Shown: positions 1 through 10,276 of the stretch, one piece after another
Numbering within the stretch: position 1 is the first letter of the stretch
Layout of the letters: each line of letters opens with the position of its first letter
Assembly (NCBI GenBank): GCA_036971715.1
Contig: JAVHJL010000009.1
Span: forward strand, 806,001-870,000
Direction: 5' to 3'
Length of the DNA stretch: 64,000 nt
From: Arthrobotrys musiformis
Lineage: Eukaryota > Ascomycota > Orbiliomycetes > Orbiliales > Orbiliaceae
Translations under genes and position numbers: made by a program
The notes under the pieces: generated by a model
What the model saw: only the letters and a program-made list of their open reading frames with translations
Told to the model about the DNA's origin: nothing
Database searches by the model: none

Positions 1-903
1 CCCGTCTTCCGTGTCTTCCGAAGATGGCAAGTTCCCTGCTAGTGACTCGGCGGTCGAATCCGCCGTCGCAAGACTACTTTCCGATTCGCGCTCTTCATAT
101 TTGGGGGATAATCGTCGGAATATATCTGTGAGAACCCAACTCCTATCTCTCGCCCATACCGTCCGTTCCCTCCCGACGGCGTTCAACGGCCATGTGCGCT
201 TGAGGTTTATTTGCGTGTAATCCAAGGACTCTCTTTCCCTCGTAGATTCGTTTTCAGTAGTCGGCGGCTTTTCAGGTCCAAATATTTTTCTCGACCCTGT
301 GATTTCGGTCTTTGACCGTATGGCCTCGTCCAATTCCTCCTTCTCCCATTTCGTCTCCCGTGTGGATTCACAACTCCATCTCGAGCCGAGTATTCGAGTC
401 AAAGTCGACTGTGATTTAGATAAAGTTGTCGAAACTAATGAATTCCAAACTACCAGCTTCTCCTCGGGGACTTGAAGTTTTTCGTAGGGACTTAAATGCG
501 CGCGGTATATTTCCTGAAGATTACTCTTGACGTTCTCAACCTCAACGGATGGGATCTCTGACTCCGAGAGGAGGGTTTCGGTTTTCGAACACCATTTTTT
601 GATAATGTAGGGTACTGCAGGCGAAGCGGTGAAGAAAAACCCTGTGCGGAAATGGAGGGATGATGAATTCGAGGTTGGGTTATCGAGATCTGTGATTCGT
701 GATTCGGTGTCGATGGGGTCTGAGGTTGGAGAGAAGTAGCAGAAGTGGATTCCTGGGGGGATGTTCTTGATACCGCGGAAACGGGGGGCGGTTGTGAATG
801 AAGCTAGATCGATTGCGCAGAAGGAAGACGGCGGGAGGTCGAGGAGGATGAGTGATGTCATGGCGAGGTTTGCTGTCTGTGGATGTGACTTTTGCGACTG
901 CAT
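1..903 (-). CDS. AAR2: AAR2 family splicing factor (U5 snRNP assembly), C-terminus cut by window edge
   Basis: A reverse-strand reading frame is open from an ATG at 903 to the window edge (301 codons, no stop), so only the N-terminal part is present. The N-terminus reads LLDLPPSSFCAIDLASF and then FRGIKNIPPGIHFCYFS, the hallmark opening of Aar2, which binds Prp8 and keeps the U5 snRNP in its immature cytoplasmic form before Brr2 replaces it. A later stretch (RTGFFF; SNLQEIYRAHLSPYEKL) also fits the family. A second Met at codon 15 lies just before the conserved block and could be the real start. The middle (about residues 190-240) is charged and looks like a linker. No intron is needed within the visible part. 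It lies in tandem downstream of the RCC1-like gene on the same strand with about 215 bp between them. Confidence 0.88.
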   Translation of the reverse strand, partial: MQSQKSHPQTANLAMTSLILLDLPPSSFCAIDLASFTTAPRFRGIKNIPPGIHFCYFSPTSDPIDTESRITDLDNPTSNSSSLHFRTGFFFTASPAVPYIIKKWCSKTETLLSESEIPSVEVENVKSNLQEIYRAHLSPYEKLQVPEEKLVVWNSLVSTTLSKSQSTLTRILGSRWSCESTRETKWEKEELDEAIRSKTEITGSRKIFGPEKPPTTENESTRERESLDYTQINLKRTWPLNAVGRERTVWARDRSWVLTDIFRRLSPKYEERESESSLATADSTAESLAGNLPSSEDTEDG

Positions 904-1118
904 CTTAGCTTGGCCTTGGCGTATCGCGATACTTCAAAGACATAGTCACGTGATACAGGGACAGAGACAGATGCCGTGGATTCCGCAGATTATTATGGCG
1001 ATGATATATTCGCGGGGTTTAGACTTTAAATCTGGCCTCGAGACTAGACTTTAAATTACTTGAAAGGTCGTTCTTGTAATCTTACTGCACCCGAATTCAA
1101 TGATAGCCTGGGATGCCT

Positions 1119-2324
1119 TTATGGTCCGGTATTACTAGACCCTTCGCTGTTTGAGGCGGTCACCCATACCCAGCTTGTAGCGCAGCCGGCTGCTATCCCG
1201 TCAATTTTATAGGCCCCTTCAACAAGGCCGTCGATAGAAACCTCGTGCTTCCACCTTACGATTTCCCCCTGTTCTTTACTCAAAGGCCCACAATTCCCAT
1301 GTTCGCCCCAACCCCAAGCGTAGAGCTTCCCATCCAATCCGACCCCAATAGCATGTTCGCTCCCTACCGCTAACTTTTCTAATGGCGGTAGATCCTCTGG
1401 TGGTAGTTGGCCATATGTCCGTCCACCCCAAGCTAATACTTTCCCCTCGTCTGCCAAAATGTATATTGCGCGCCACCCGGCTGCAAATGTTTTCCACCCA
1501 GGAACTTTAGTCGAAGGCTTAGATGTTACGGCGCCTGATTTGTCGCTTCCAATAACATGGACTTCTCCATGCGGTGATATGAACGCGGAGAACTCCCGTC
1601 CTGCTGCGATTCCAGCGACTTCAAACCCCGGTGGAAGATACAGTTGAAGCTCGGCTGGTTCCCAGATGAACTTTTCGCCGTTTAACAGGGCCCCTAGTTG
1701 TCCTTTGCGTCCATTACCCCAGCCGTAAACACGGCCATCGGATAATAATACTAAAGAATGTTCGACGCAGCTCACAATCTGCGTAATTGTAGTTCCAGGT
1801 GGTGGGAATGATGAGATCCGAGTTAAAGACCGAGCTTCGGTAACCGATGATCCCAAGCCAAGTTCTCCACGAGGGCCAAGGCCACAAGAATATACGGCGT
1901 GATCAGAAGAAACAAAGATCGAAAACTGCCACCCGGAACTTATAACTTGCCACCGAGCAGTTGGGCTAGGTGGAAGGATTGGTGTAAATTTGGTGTTGAA
2001 TGATTGCGATGAGCAACCGGCGACATTGATACCGGGGTTAGTTAATGATGCGACACCGCATTGGCCGACTGTATTGTCCCCAGTGGCATAGGCGGTGTTA
2101 GAGCCATCGGAATATATGAACGTCTGGTTACCACCGGTTTTGATGTTCATGACCGAGGAGCAAGGAGGGAATACCTCCGTCGGAGCATGAGCATCATTGA
2201 TATGGCAGATTCCAAGCTGTCCTAAAGAATTGGATCCGAAAGAGAACAGCCGGTGGGCCGAAGTGGAAGGCGATACCCGTGATATCCCTATCGAGGATGG
2301 TGGAGGTGGGGGCGTGTCAGCCAT
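1119..2324 (-). CDS. RCC1-repeat beta-propeller protein, Ats1/Kti13-like
   Basis: Single-exon gene of 401 aa. I start at the Met of MADTPPPPP (2324) because the 22 residues upstream in the same frame look like leader. It contains a series of RCC1-type blades with Gly-rich signatures: FSFGSNSLGQLG (about 26-37), YATGDNTVGQCG, YSCGLGPRGELGLG, YGWGNGRKGQLG, AWGGRTYGQL and YAWGWGEHGNCG near the C-terminus. Nothing outside the propeller is recognisable apart from the Pro-rich tip. The size and single propeller match yeast Ats1/Kti13, which partners Kti11/Dph3 in diphthamide synthesis and Elongator function, rather than chromatin-bound RCC1 or larger multidomain RCC1 proteins. The family call is firm; the Kti13 assignment is inference. 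It diverges from RPS14 across about 575 bp. Confidence 0.8.
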   Translation of the reverse strand: MADTPPPPPSSIGISRVSPSTSAHRLFSFGSNSLGQLGICHINDAHAPTEVFPPCSSVMNIKTGGNQTFIYSDGSNTAYATGDNTVGQCGVASLTNPGINVAGCSSQSFNTKFTPILPPSPTARWQVISSGWQFSIFVSSDHAVYSCGLGPRGELGLGSSVTEARSLTRISSFPPPGTTITQIVSCVEHSLVLLSDGRVYGWGNGRKGQLGALLNGEKFIWEPAELQLYLPPGFEVAGIAAGREFSAFISPHGEVHVIGSDKSGAVTSKPSTKVPGWKTFAAGWRAIYILADEGKVLAWGGRTYGQLPPEDLPPLEKLAVGSEHAIGVGLDGKLYAWGWGEHGNCGPLSKEQGEIVRWKHEVSIDGLVEGAYKIDGIAAGCATSWVWVTASNSEGSSNTGP

Positions 2325-2898
2325 GGTGTTGATGTGGTGGAAATTTGGTGTGTTGCGGACGACAACACAGTTCTTAAATCTGTTTGACAATATAGCGTCA
2401 AGCGCCTACTCGCTTATCCTCAAAGACTGTCTAGCTGTATTAGGCTTAGTGCGACCTAATGAAAATTTCGCAGTCACAATTTTGAAGATTTGCTGGTGTT
2501 AGAACCTAAGCCTGGTCTGGAGCTTGAAGAACCTTGAATTTCAACAGTATCGACGACATCTCCATCCTTCAACCATCATCACCAACCCGACACCACCAAT
2601 CCCTCTAGGTACGAACATCCGCCCTTGGATATCACGGCCCGATTCAAATTGTCTCGAAGTATTCCATTCCGATCCAACTCTCAATCGGACGTTCTGTCTT
2701 GACAGACCGTAATATCTTTCAAAAGACGGACGCTGGCATAAAGAGTCTGTCGAGACAACAGAAGATTGAGGGACGAAATGGAATACTCGAAATGCCTTGC
2801 AATCGGAACGATGGATATCGACTCTGGAATAGAACAAAGGCTAACAGGGTGATTCCTGGCTGATATAGGCCTTCAATCTACCATCACATATCATCAAA
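2325..2898. promoter_or_regulatory. Divergent promoter region between the RCC1-like gene and RPS14
   Basis: No convincing gene. The region must hold both promoters and 5' leaders. Its main visible structure is a long imperfect inverted repeat (2628-2819), listed separately, which lies close to the RPS14 start at 2899. Confidence 0.6.
2628..2819. repeat. Imperfect inverted repeat, arms about 77 bp, spacer about 37 bp
   Basis: The left arm (about 2628-2706) and the reverse complement of the right arm (about 2744-2819) share ordered blocks. These are GATATC, then CCGATT-CAA, then TCGA(A)GTATTCCATT, then CTCAAT, then TGTCT(T/C)GACAGA. The matches are interrupted by small indels, so this is an aged palindrome rather than a fresh one. 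A transcript across it could fold into a long hairpin. Confidence 0.75.
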
Positions 2899-3487
<589 letters not shown>

Positions 3488-4122
3488 GCGGTGGATGTTC
3501 CTTTTTCCTTATCTTTTTTGCATGTTGACCATACCTTCTACCTGTGCAATATTTTCCTTCCTCTTATCTTGAGGGTTCCCCTGGGAATCCTTATATAACG
3601 CCGGGCAATCGCAAAGGCTTATAACTTTCGCACTGCCACCAGGCTGGTCGGATATGCCGTTTGATGGATATCCCTCCTGGCCTTGCCCTTCGAACTATTA
3701 TTAATATCCAAAAGTCGGGCTTTTCACTCAGATGTTACGTAGTAATGACACATGCTACTTCCTTTACAAATATATAATGGGACTGGGGCGTTTTCCTTCA
3801 ATCGTTCTTCTGGCAAAATAGTCGTAAAGTTGAAATTACACTTAAACCCAATAATATCAGTCTCAAAACGATATATGCATCATCTGTATGCCGACATCGA
3901 GACAGTCCACGAGAGGTCAACGGGAAGGGTTTTGCAGGCTGTGGTTGGTTGGTTCTAGCGTTCACCTGGCAACCGTTAGTTAGGCGGGCCGGAGGTGCGC
4001 CCCAGCCTCCCTGGCAACAACCTCCCCACCACACACACAACACCAAACGCCAAATTCACGTTTCTGTCCAAACCAACCAATATAACTCCCACCACCGCCA
4101 CCGTCGACTCGCTCGCCGCTTG

Positions 4123-4153
<31 letters not shown>

Positions 4154-4396
4154 GGAAGAACCCACAGCTACCATGTCCCCGTAGATATCCGGATATATCT
4201 ACTCACCTTCTTCAAATGTTTCTTTGTCGTTGATCGTGTGCCCTACAATTGTTCCTTCTCGCCAACTTTTTTTTGGACAAAGAAAACTCGCGGGTTTCTC
4301 TTTTGTCATCGCGAAATTCCAACAATTGGCCTCGTGATAATACTACGAAAGAAAGAAAAAAAGAAAATACGACCGAGGCGTATATAGAGCTTCACG
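3488..4396. other. Intergenic region between RPS14 and the coiled-coil gene
   Basis: It holds the RPS14 3' UTR and the promoter/leader of the next gene. The only clear feature is a 28-nt T tract at 4126-4153. I see no supported gene; the short frames here read through the T tract as poly-Phe or poly-Lys and are not credible. Confidence 0.6.
4126..4153 (+). repeat. Homopolymer T(28) tract
   Basis: An uninterrupted run of 28 T residues about 245 bp upstream of the next start codon. Poly(dA:dT) tracts of this kind exclude nucleosomes in fungal promoters, so it may help keep the promoter open. The exact length is also a likely site of sequencing slippage. Confidence 0.85.
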
Positions 4397-5778
4397 ATGG
4401 GTACGTGCCTCGAATTTGTCTCAGATAGCGAGTGATAGCATGAAGACACCTTTCTAACGGTTACCCAGTCGACGCTGGAAAGGAACCTCTCTACCCAGCA
4501 CTGCCGCAGGTGGTCACCACCCCTCCTCCCTCGACGAGCCTCACCACGGCCTTGACAACCCAAGTCACAGACCGAAAGGTCTCCCGTTCGCCCATAACCC
4601 CCCTCAGAGGTGAACTCCCAGCCACTATATCCGAGGGTCCCACAAAATCCTCCCTCCCTCCAATACCTCTGACCGCAACCACCGTAACACCAGACCCAAC
4701 ACCCCGTCTTCCCGCCATAACCTCCAAAAATGAAATCCTCACTTCTCCAGCACAAACCCAAAGAACGCCCACCATCCCCCTCCTGAGTACCTCCGAGATC
4801 ACAACCCTATCACCAACCTCCCTCCGAGAGCAACTAACCATTTCCCAAACCCACATCTCAACCCTCCAGCGTCTCGTCGAGGAATCTCACGCTACGGCAC
4901 GACACTGGATGCTCCAGCACAAAATGCTCGAAACGGACTATACCAATGAAAAACACCGTTACGAGGTAGAAATAGCATTGGCAAAACGTGAAGTAGAGGT
5001 TCTCCGCGGCCGCGGGGGCCCCGCTAGCGCGAATAATAGTTTTGGAGGGGAGGATGAGACGGATAAGTTACGGGAACGGCTGGCGAGGGCGAAGAATTTG
5101 ATTTTGGAGGAACGGGCGGCGAAGAAGGATTTGGAGGATATGGTGGAGAGGTTGAAGAAGAGGATTAGGGATAATCGTAAACATGATAATATGGTTGATC
5201 GAGCTATATTGCATGTTGAGGCTAGTAGGGGGCTCAAGAGGAGTGAATCGGGTTTATCAACCACCAGTCAGCGGGAGGATGGATTGGCAGCTTTGGGAGA
5301 GGTAGCGAGTCAAGTGCTTATGGAACAGGAAGCTAGGGCAGGGAGTGGCACGCCAAAGAAGACTGCGCAGGCTCCACAACGTGGGAACCTGGTGTCTCCT
5401 ATTGAGATTGGGGCGGTTTTGACAGGGACACCGTCTAAGAAACGAAGAAGAAGAAAGAGCAGGGATTCTACGATCTCAGCAAGCGATGGTGAAGTCCCGA
5501 CAGTGGTTAACACACCAGCAAGGAAGGTTCAACGCAAAGAGGGCGGTGTCATGATAACCGCCGTAACGGCTGCGGGTATTGGAATGAGCCCTGGGACGCC
5601 AAAGAAGCCAAGAGCAGCTCCAAGTACCACTGCTACACCCAGAAGCGTGAAGAAAAAGGTCAGCAGTGGGAAACTCGGTGCCGGGAGGAGTCCTCTAGCG
5701 GGTGGAACCGAAGGAGGACAAGATGTGAGAGAAGCTTTCGGTGCAGCGTTAAGGTATACTGGAGGAGATGGGACGTAG
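4397..5778 (+). CDS. Basic coiled-coil protein with clustered (S/T)P-K/R sites, function unknown
   Basis: The long reading frame lacks its own ATG at a sensible place. Joining a 4-nt exon (4397-4400, ATGG) through a GTACGT...CCCAG intron to 4469-5778 gives a 437-aa protein beginning MVDAGKEPLYPALP. Residues about 20-100 are Ser/Thr/Pro-rich. Residues about 120-250 are a strong coiled coil (REQLTISQTHISTLQRL through DKLRERLARAKNLILEE to RLKKRIRDNRK). The tail has a nuclear-localisation-like SKKRRRRKSRD and several minimal CDK consensus sites of the form TPKK/TPSKK/TPARK/TPRSVKK. This suggests a nuclear, cell-cycle-phosphorylated protein, but that is inference. I do not recognise the family; such coiled-coil proteins are common in Pezizomycotina. 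Confidence 0.7.
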
Positions 5779-8279
5779 TCGTCTCCGTTATATTGAATCC
5801 ACGAGATCGGAGAAGCGATCCTATTGTAAATATTGTCACGATGTACTACGCTTTGGTATACGGTGTTCAGTGATGACTTGCGGGTATCTGGAGTTTTCTT
5901 TCTTTGTCCTTTCTGACTCTCTCTTACGTAGGTTATTGAATTCTCCGCTTGTAATTTTTTCTCTTTTGGTGCGATCTATTTTATCATGATGTCTACAAGT
6001 TTGGGTTACGTTCTGAGCTATTGTAATTGCGATGTCGTTGGTGGAATCAGTTGCCTTCATGAATACTCTTGTTATCAAAAGAGACCACGGATACCACCAC
6101 AAGCTTAACCTTCGCAATTGCTCGGCAGCCACAGGCCACAGAGGCAAAAGGCTTCCAGCCTCGAGCCGTAGATATCCTTGTTTCCACGCACATGCTAACG
6201 TATTGCACCGAACAAAATATTTGTAGCCTCGAATCCAGGCCGCCTTGAGAGAAACCCAGACAATTCAATGCAGCCCAATGGGCCAAATCTAATTAAATGA
6301 CCCCAGTACCCCCCTTGATTTATCTGTAAACCAAACGCCGTTGATGGTCTCTTTACACCACTCTGATATATTGGAACCGAGGCACGTAGAACCCGCATAT
6401 AACCACATCGTATTAGCTAATCGTACGATCATGCAAATGCTGACATATACCCACGGATATATATACTAGGTATTTTAACACAGAATGCCGACAGCGGCCA
6501 GTAACCCCGAAATATTAATCCAGGCTCTCAATATTAATGCAATGCACCGCGAGTTCACTTAGCGAGATATGTTCCACCCACAGGTTACACAGCTCCGCAT
6601 TACCCGAGTACGAGTCTCGAGCGGTCGAGGGCCTGGCCATTCACATTCCACATGTATTGCACGTATTGCGAGCTCCTGTCGTCAGTCCTCGCCATCAGCT
6701 TTGGTTGGCCAATCGGGATTCCAATAAAGCTCCCGCTGCCGTTCCTCCTTGATCGGGTATTCCCTTGCAGTAGCTTCGCGCTGCCCACCATGAAAAAATT
6801 TCTTCATGTTGTCTAAAGAGGACATTGAGTCCGTTGGTACTTACTTACATATCCAGGGTTGCAGGAGATCCCTACGGAAGATGCTTCTCGTCAGTTTTAA
6901 TTGAGGAAAAATGCCGCAAGATGAGGAAGCTTTAAAATTTTAATCCTGGTCTCTCTCAAGCTCTATGCAGCGGCAGCAGCAGATATTTTTGTTTTTCCAT
7001 CAATCTTGCGATTTTCGATCAAATTGCAAATCATACCCGCTGCATGATACAGAGGAGCTGGCCAGAGCTAGAGCTGGGGGTTTTTTAGCTTTCGCAAGCA
7101 CACAGCAAAACCTGGATTTCTGATTGATCCAACCACCCCACAAACCCTCCCGGACCGTGCAGGGGAAAAAACCATGCCGAGTTCCAAGCAGACTATTCGA
7201 CACGATTGGCGAACCCTGCAGATCGGATCTTAGTCCATCTACAGCCCGAAGGCTGGATCTTGTTTCGCTAGCCGAAGCGGGAATCCACGATTTAAGATCC
7301 AGCTGAAATTCTCCGACTCCGACGACATCTGCGCTCCCCAAAGCCGTGTTTTTCTTCTTCTCCCTCTTCGAAGCTTCCCAATTACCATTCGGGCGAGGGC
7401 AATTGGCTTTCGTTGGATCGTAGGATTAGACACAGGGTCTGAACCCTACCTACGATCAATTGATCAATAATATTGCACCTTCATGAATTTAGTCGTTGAC
7501 GTAGCAGACTTCGGGAATAGACCCACTTAGCGGTTTGCGGGAGCCTCCACTGCCTATCCATTGACGAAACCTTTTTTTTCTCTCAGTCGCACCTATCCGC
7601 ATGTGTACTGCAGGTGAAAGAGATGAACTGAGGAAATTACCCACGCTGATCTTCGACACACCGGGTTCGATGATGCACACATATGCAACCGCAGTCGCAC
7701 TCGCACCCGGGCCAGGTTTCTACCAAAATGCACTACGCAGCACAAAATTGTGGGGTCCACGTAGCATTAACAATTGCATGCTGAGGAGTGTACGGTCTCG
7801 ATGCCCGAATGGCGATGGTAATTGGATAAAAAGAGTGCTTTCTGGGGTGGTGAAATCTGCACTTCCGCTTTCCAGAAAGAGTGGTTTCGTCGGCTTTTTT
7901 TTGGATTGACCTTGCATGTATTTTCCATGTCCTTGCACCAAACATGCACGCGAGGGTAGGGGAGGTGTAGCACAGTACAGGAACCAAAGCTTGGAGGACC
8001 ATTCGAACTCAACCGCAATTAAAAATATTCTCGCGGAAGGCGAATCGGGATGATGCGATGCTGCACAAGCTAAAAATATGGCCGGGGGGCTTCCCTCGAG
8101 TTGGCTCTGTGGTATTCAGTAATCGGACTCTTGCCCCTGCACGAGCAGGTACTTAAAGTGACTGGACGTCCATACTCACAGGTTTATATTCCTACTCGGG
8201 GACTCGCGCGTCAAGGAGTTTTCCACGATTTTAGTATCATTTTACTAAACTTGTATTTTAAATTTAACCTTCAATAAAG
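5779..8279. other. 2.5-kb region upstream of ornithine decarboxylase; no supported gene
   Basis: Reading frames here are short (113 aa at most), overlapping on both strands and without recognisable domains. The stretch includes a nested hairpin (7416-7457) and a perfect 12-nt palindrome GATCAATTGATC (7454-7465). It probably holds the ornithine decarboxylase promoter and a long leader. The length is compatible with leader-based polyamine control, but I cannot identify a specific upstream open reading frame. Confidence 0.5.
7416..7457. repeat. Nested inverted repeat (hairpin)
   Basis: A perfect 9-bp outer stem, GATCGTAGG (7416-7424) with CCTACGATC (7449-7457), encloses a 5-bp inner stem AGGGT-CTGA-ACCCT (7434-7447). 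It is followed at once by the palindrome GATCAATTGATC. Whether it is transcribed is unknown. Confidence 0.7.
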
Positions 8280-9880
8280 ATGCCGCCTCGAGTCGTTGAA
8301 AATACGCCATACTACGAAACTGAGCAGTGGCCGGGGCCATTGAGTCTTTCAAACGTCTCTACCTCGACGGACGATATCATAACCAAGCATATATCATCAA
8401 TTGACTCCGCAGAATGCGACCTATACAGCGAAGACGGCGTCTGGATAGTCGACTTCAACATTATTAACAACCAATTGGAAAGATGGCAGCGACTCCTGCC
8501 TCGGGTCAAATTATTCTATGGTTCGTTCGCGGCCTCAACCGCATGATTCGTACAGACCGAAGAAGTGGTCCAAAAACTAACCCTTCTTTCGTCCCCTGCC
8601 CCAAAAGCCGTAAAAACGAATCCGGACCCCGAGCTCCTGAAATACCTATCCTCCCACCCCATGAAAATCCGCTTCGACTGCGCCAGCCACTCCGAAATCT
8701 CCCAAATCCTCTCCCTCTCCGTCCCCTCAGACGACATCATCTACGCCAACCCCTGCAAGGCCCCCAGCCACATCCGCTACGCCGCCATAAATAATGTTAA
8801 AAAGATGACATTCGACAATCTCACCGAATTATACAAAATCAAACACCACTTCCCAACCGCCGAATGCATCCTTCGCTTCAAAGTCAGCGAACCCACCCCC
8901 TGCGATGATCCCTCCGAAGGAGCCATGTACGAGTTAAGTAAGAAATATGGCGTTACGATCGATTACTCCCGTGAGATACTACTGCACGCCAAGAGACTTG
9001 GATTGAATGTTGTGGGCTTAGCCTTCCACGTTGGTTCCGGGCAGCGGAATGTGAGGACTTACAAGGACCATATCCAAGAAGCGAGAAGGATCTGGGAGAT
9101 CGCGGGGCAGGTGGGGTTTTCGTTTACTCTTCTGGACATAGGCGGTGGATTCATGTATAGCAACTTCGAAAAGGCTGCGAATGCTGTTAATGCTGCCTTG
9201 GATAGTGAGTTTGGGGATTTGATCGAAAGGGGTGAAGTAGACATTGTTGCCGAGCCCGGGAGGTATGTCTCCGCGCCGGCGTTTACGTTGTTGACGAGCG
9301 TTATTGCGGTTAAAGGGGAGACAGAGGATGTGGGTGAGAAGAGGATGGTTTATTTGGCGGATGGGTTTTATTCGAATCTTCAGGGTGCTTACTGGCCTGG
9401 GGAGTTGACTGCCCCCACGGTGGTGAGGGGTAAGAGGCTGTATACTCCAAAATCCACGCTACCGACAAGCTCGGCGAGCAGTGATAGCGGGATCGAAGTC
9501 GGAGATCAAATTGAGGACGGGGATAACGCGAGTGTGGATGATCAAGAAGGAGGGGTTGCAACGCTCATGCGCGGGGATTTGCAGGAGTATACGGTTTGGG
9601 GCCCGACCTGTGATTGTATGGATGTTGTGCTGGAGGATGCGCTTCTTCCCAAAGGGATCGAGGTCGGTGATTGGTTCGTGTTCAAGGATTTGGGAGGTAA
9701 GTGCCATCAATTCGTCTTAACCGTTCCTTGGGTTTATAATATTGCTACTTTGAGGCTGACGATATATCGATGTTCTGAATAGCCTATTCGAATTGCACAC
9801 GAACCAAGTTTAATGGCTTCCGAATGAGCCACAAAACCTACTACATTCATGATCACGGGGTCGATATTGGTGTAATATAA
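8280..9880 (+). CDS. SPE1: Ornithine decarboxylase
   Basis: Exons 8280-8520, 8608-9696 and 9783-9880 give 475 aa. The first splice restores LFYAVKTNPDPELL, with the PLP-binding Lys at about residue 83. Other group IV decarboxylase motifs are present: FDCAS, HVGSG, DIGGGF, EPGRY (phosphate binding) and GPTCDCMD with the catalytic Cys at about 415. The last exon gives GAYSNCTRTKFNGFR, the usual C-terminal block. The enzyme makes putrescine from ornithine, the first committed step of polyamine synthesis, as a cytosolic homodimer. It is longer than the human enzyme (461 aa) and carries its active-site Cys about 55 residues later. Much of the excess is a Ser/Asp/Glu-rich insertion at about 359-400 (SSASSDSG, EDGDNASVDDQEGG). 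In fungi this enzyme is controlled by antizyme and polyamine levels. Confidence 0.96.
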
Positions 9881-10276
9881 ACACTTGAATTTTAAAAGTT
9901 TTTCACAATGACATTCTCTTCCTCACAAATTCTTTAGCTTTTAGTCTCGATCATGCTGTTCCTTGGGATATGACAACGCCTGTAATATGATGTGACTGAA
10001 GTAGTAGCAGGTCCCGAAAAATAAGCGAACCAAGGACATAGGTAGTAGGTAGTATCGTGATTCCCTGTATGTCTGTCCCTGGCTTCATGATCAAGACCCT
10101 CTGTCGTGTCCATAGAGCCAGTTTACTTTGTTGCAGAATTTGCGTTGCCAGAACAAGTCTTGGCAAAAACCATAACCCATGTTCACGCGTTTCGCTCCCA
10201 TCAAGCTCGTCCCCAATTACTCTGCGCAAACCCACCTACCATCACAACCACAGCTCCATCACGCCCACCCACCACA
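9881..10276. other. Short intergenic region between SPE1 and MED27
   Basis: Holds the SPE1 3' end and the MED27 promoter. It contains a TAGGTAG-type short motif (about 10037-10052) that recurs elsewhere in the window. No gene is seen. Confidence 0.5.

Noticed and set aside
11..220. Forward frame of 69 codons at the left edge
   Set aside because: It is the shadow of the AAR2 gene on the reverse strand, which has clear family motifs.
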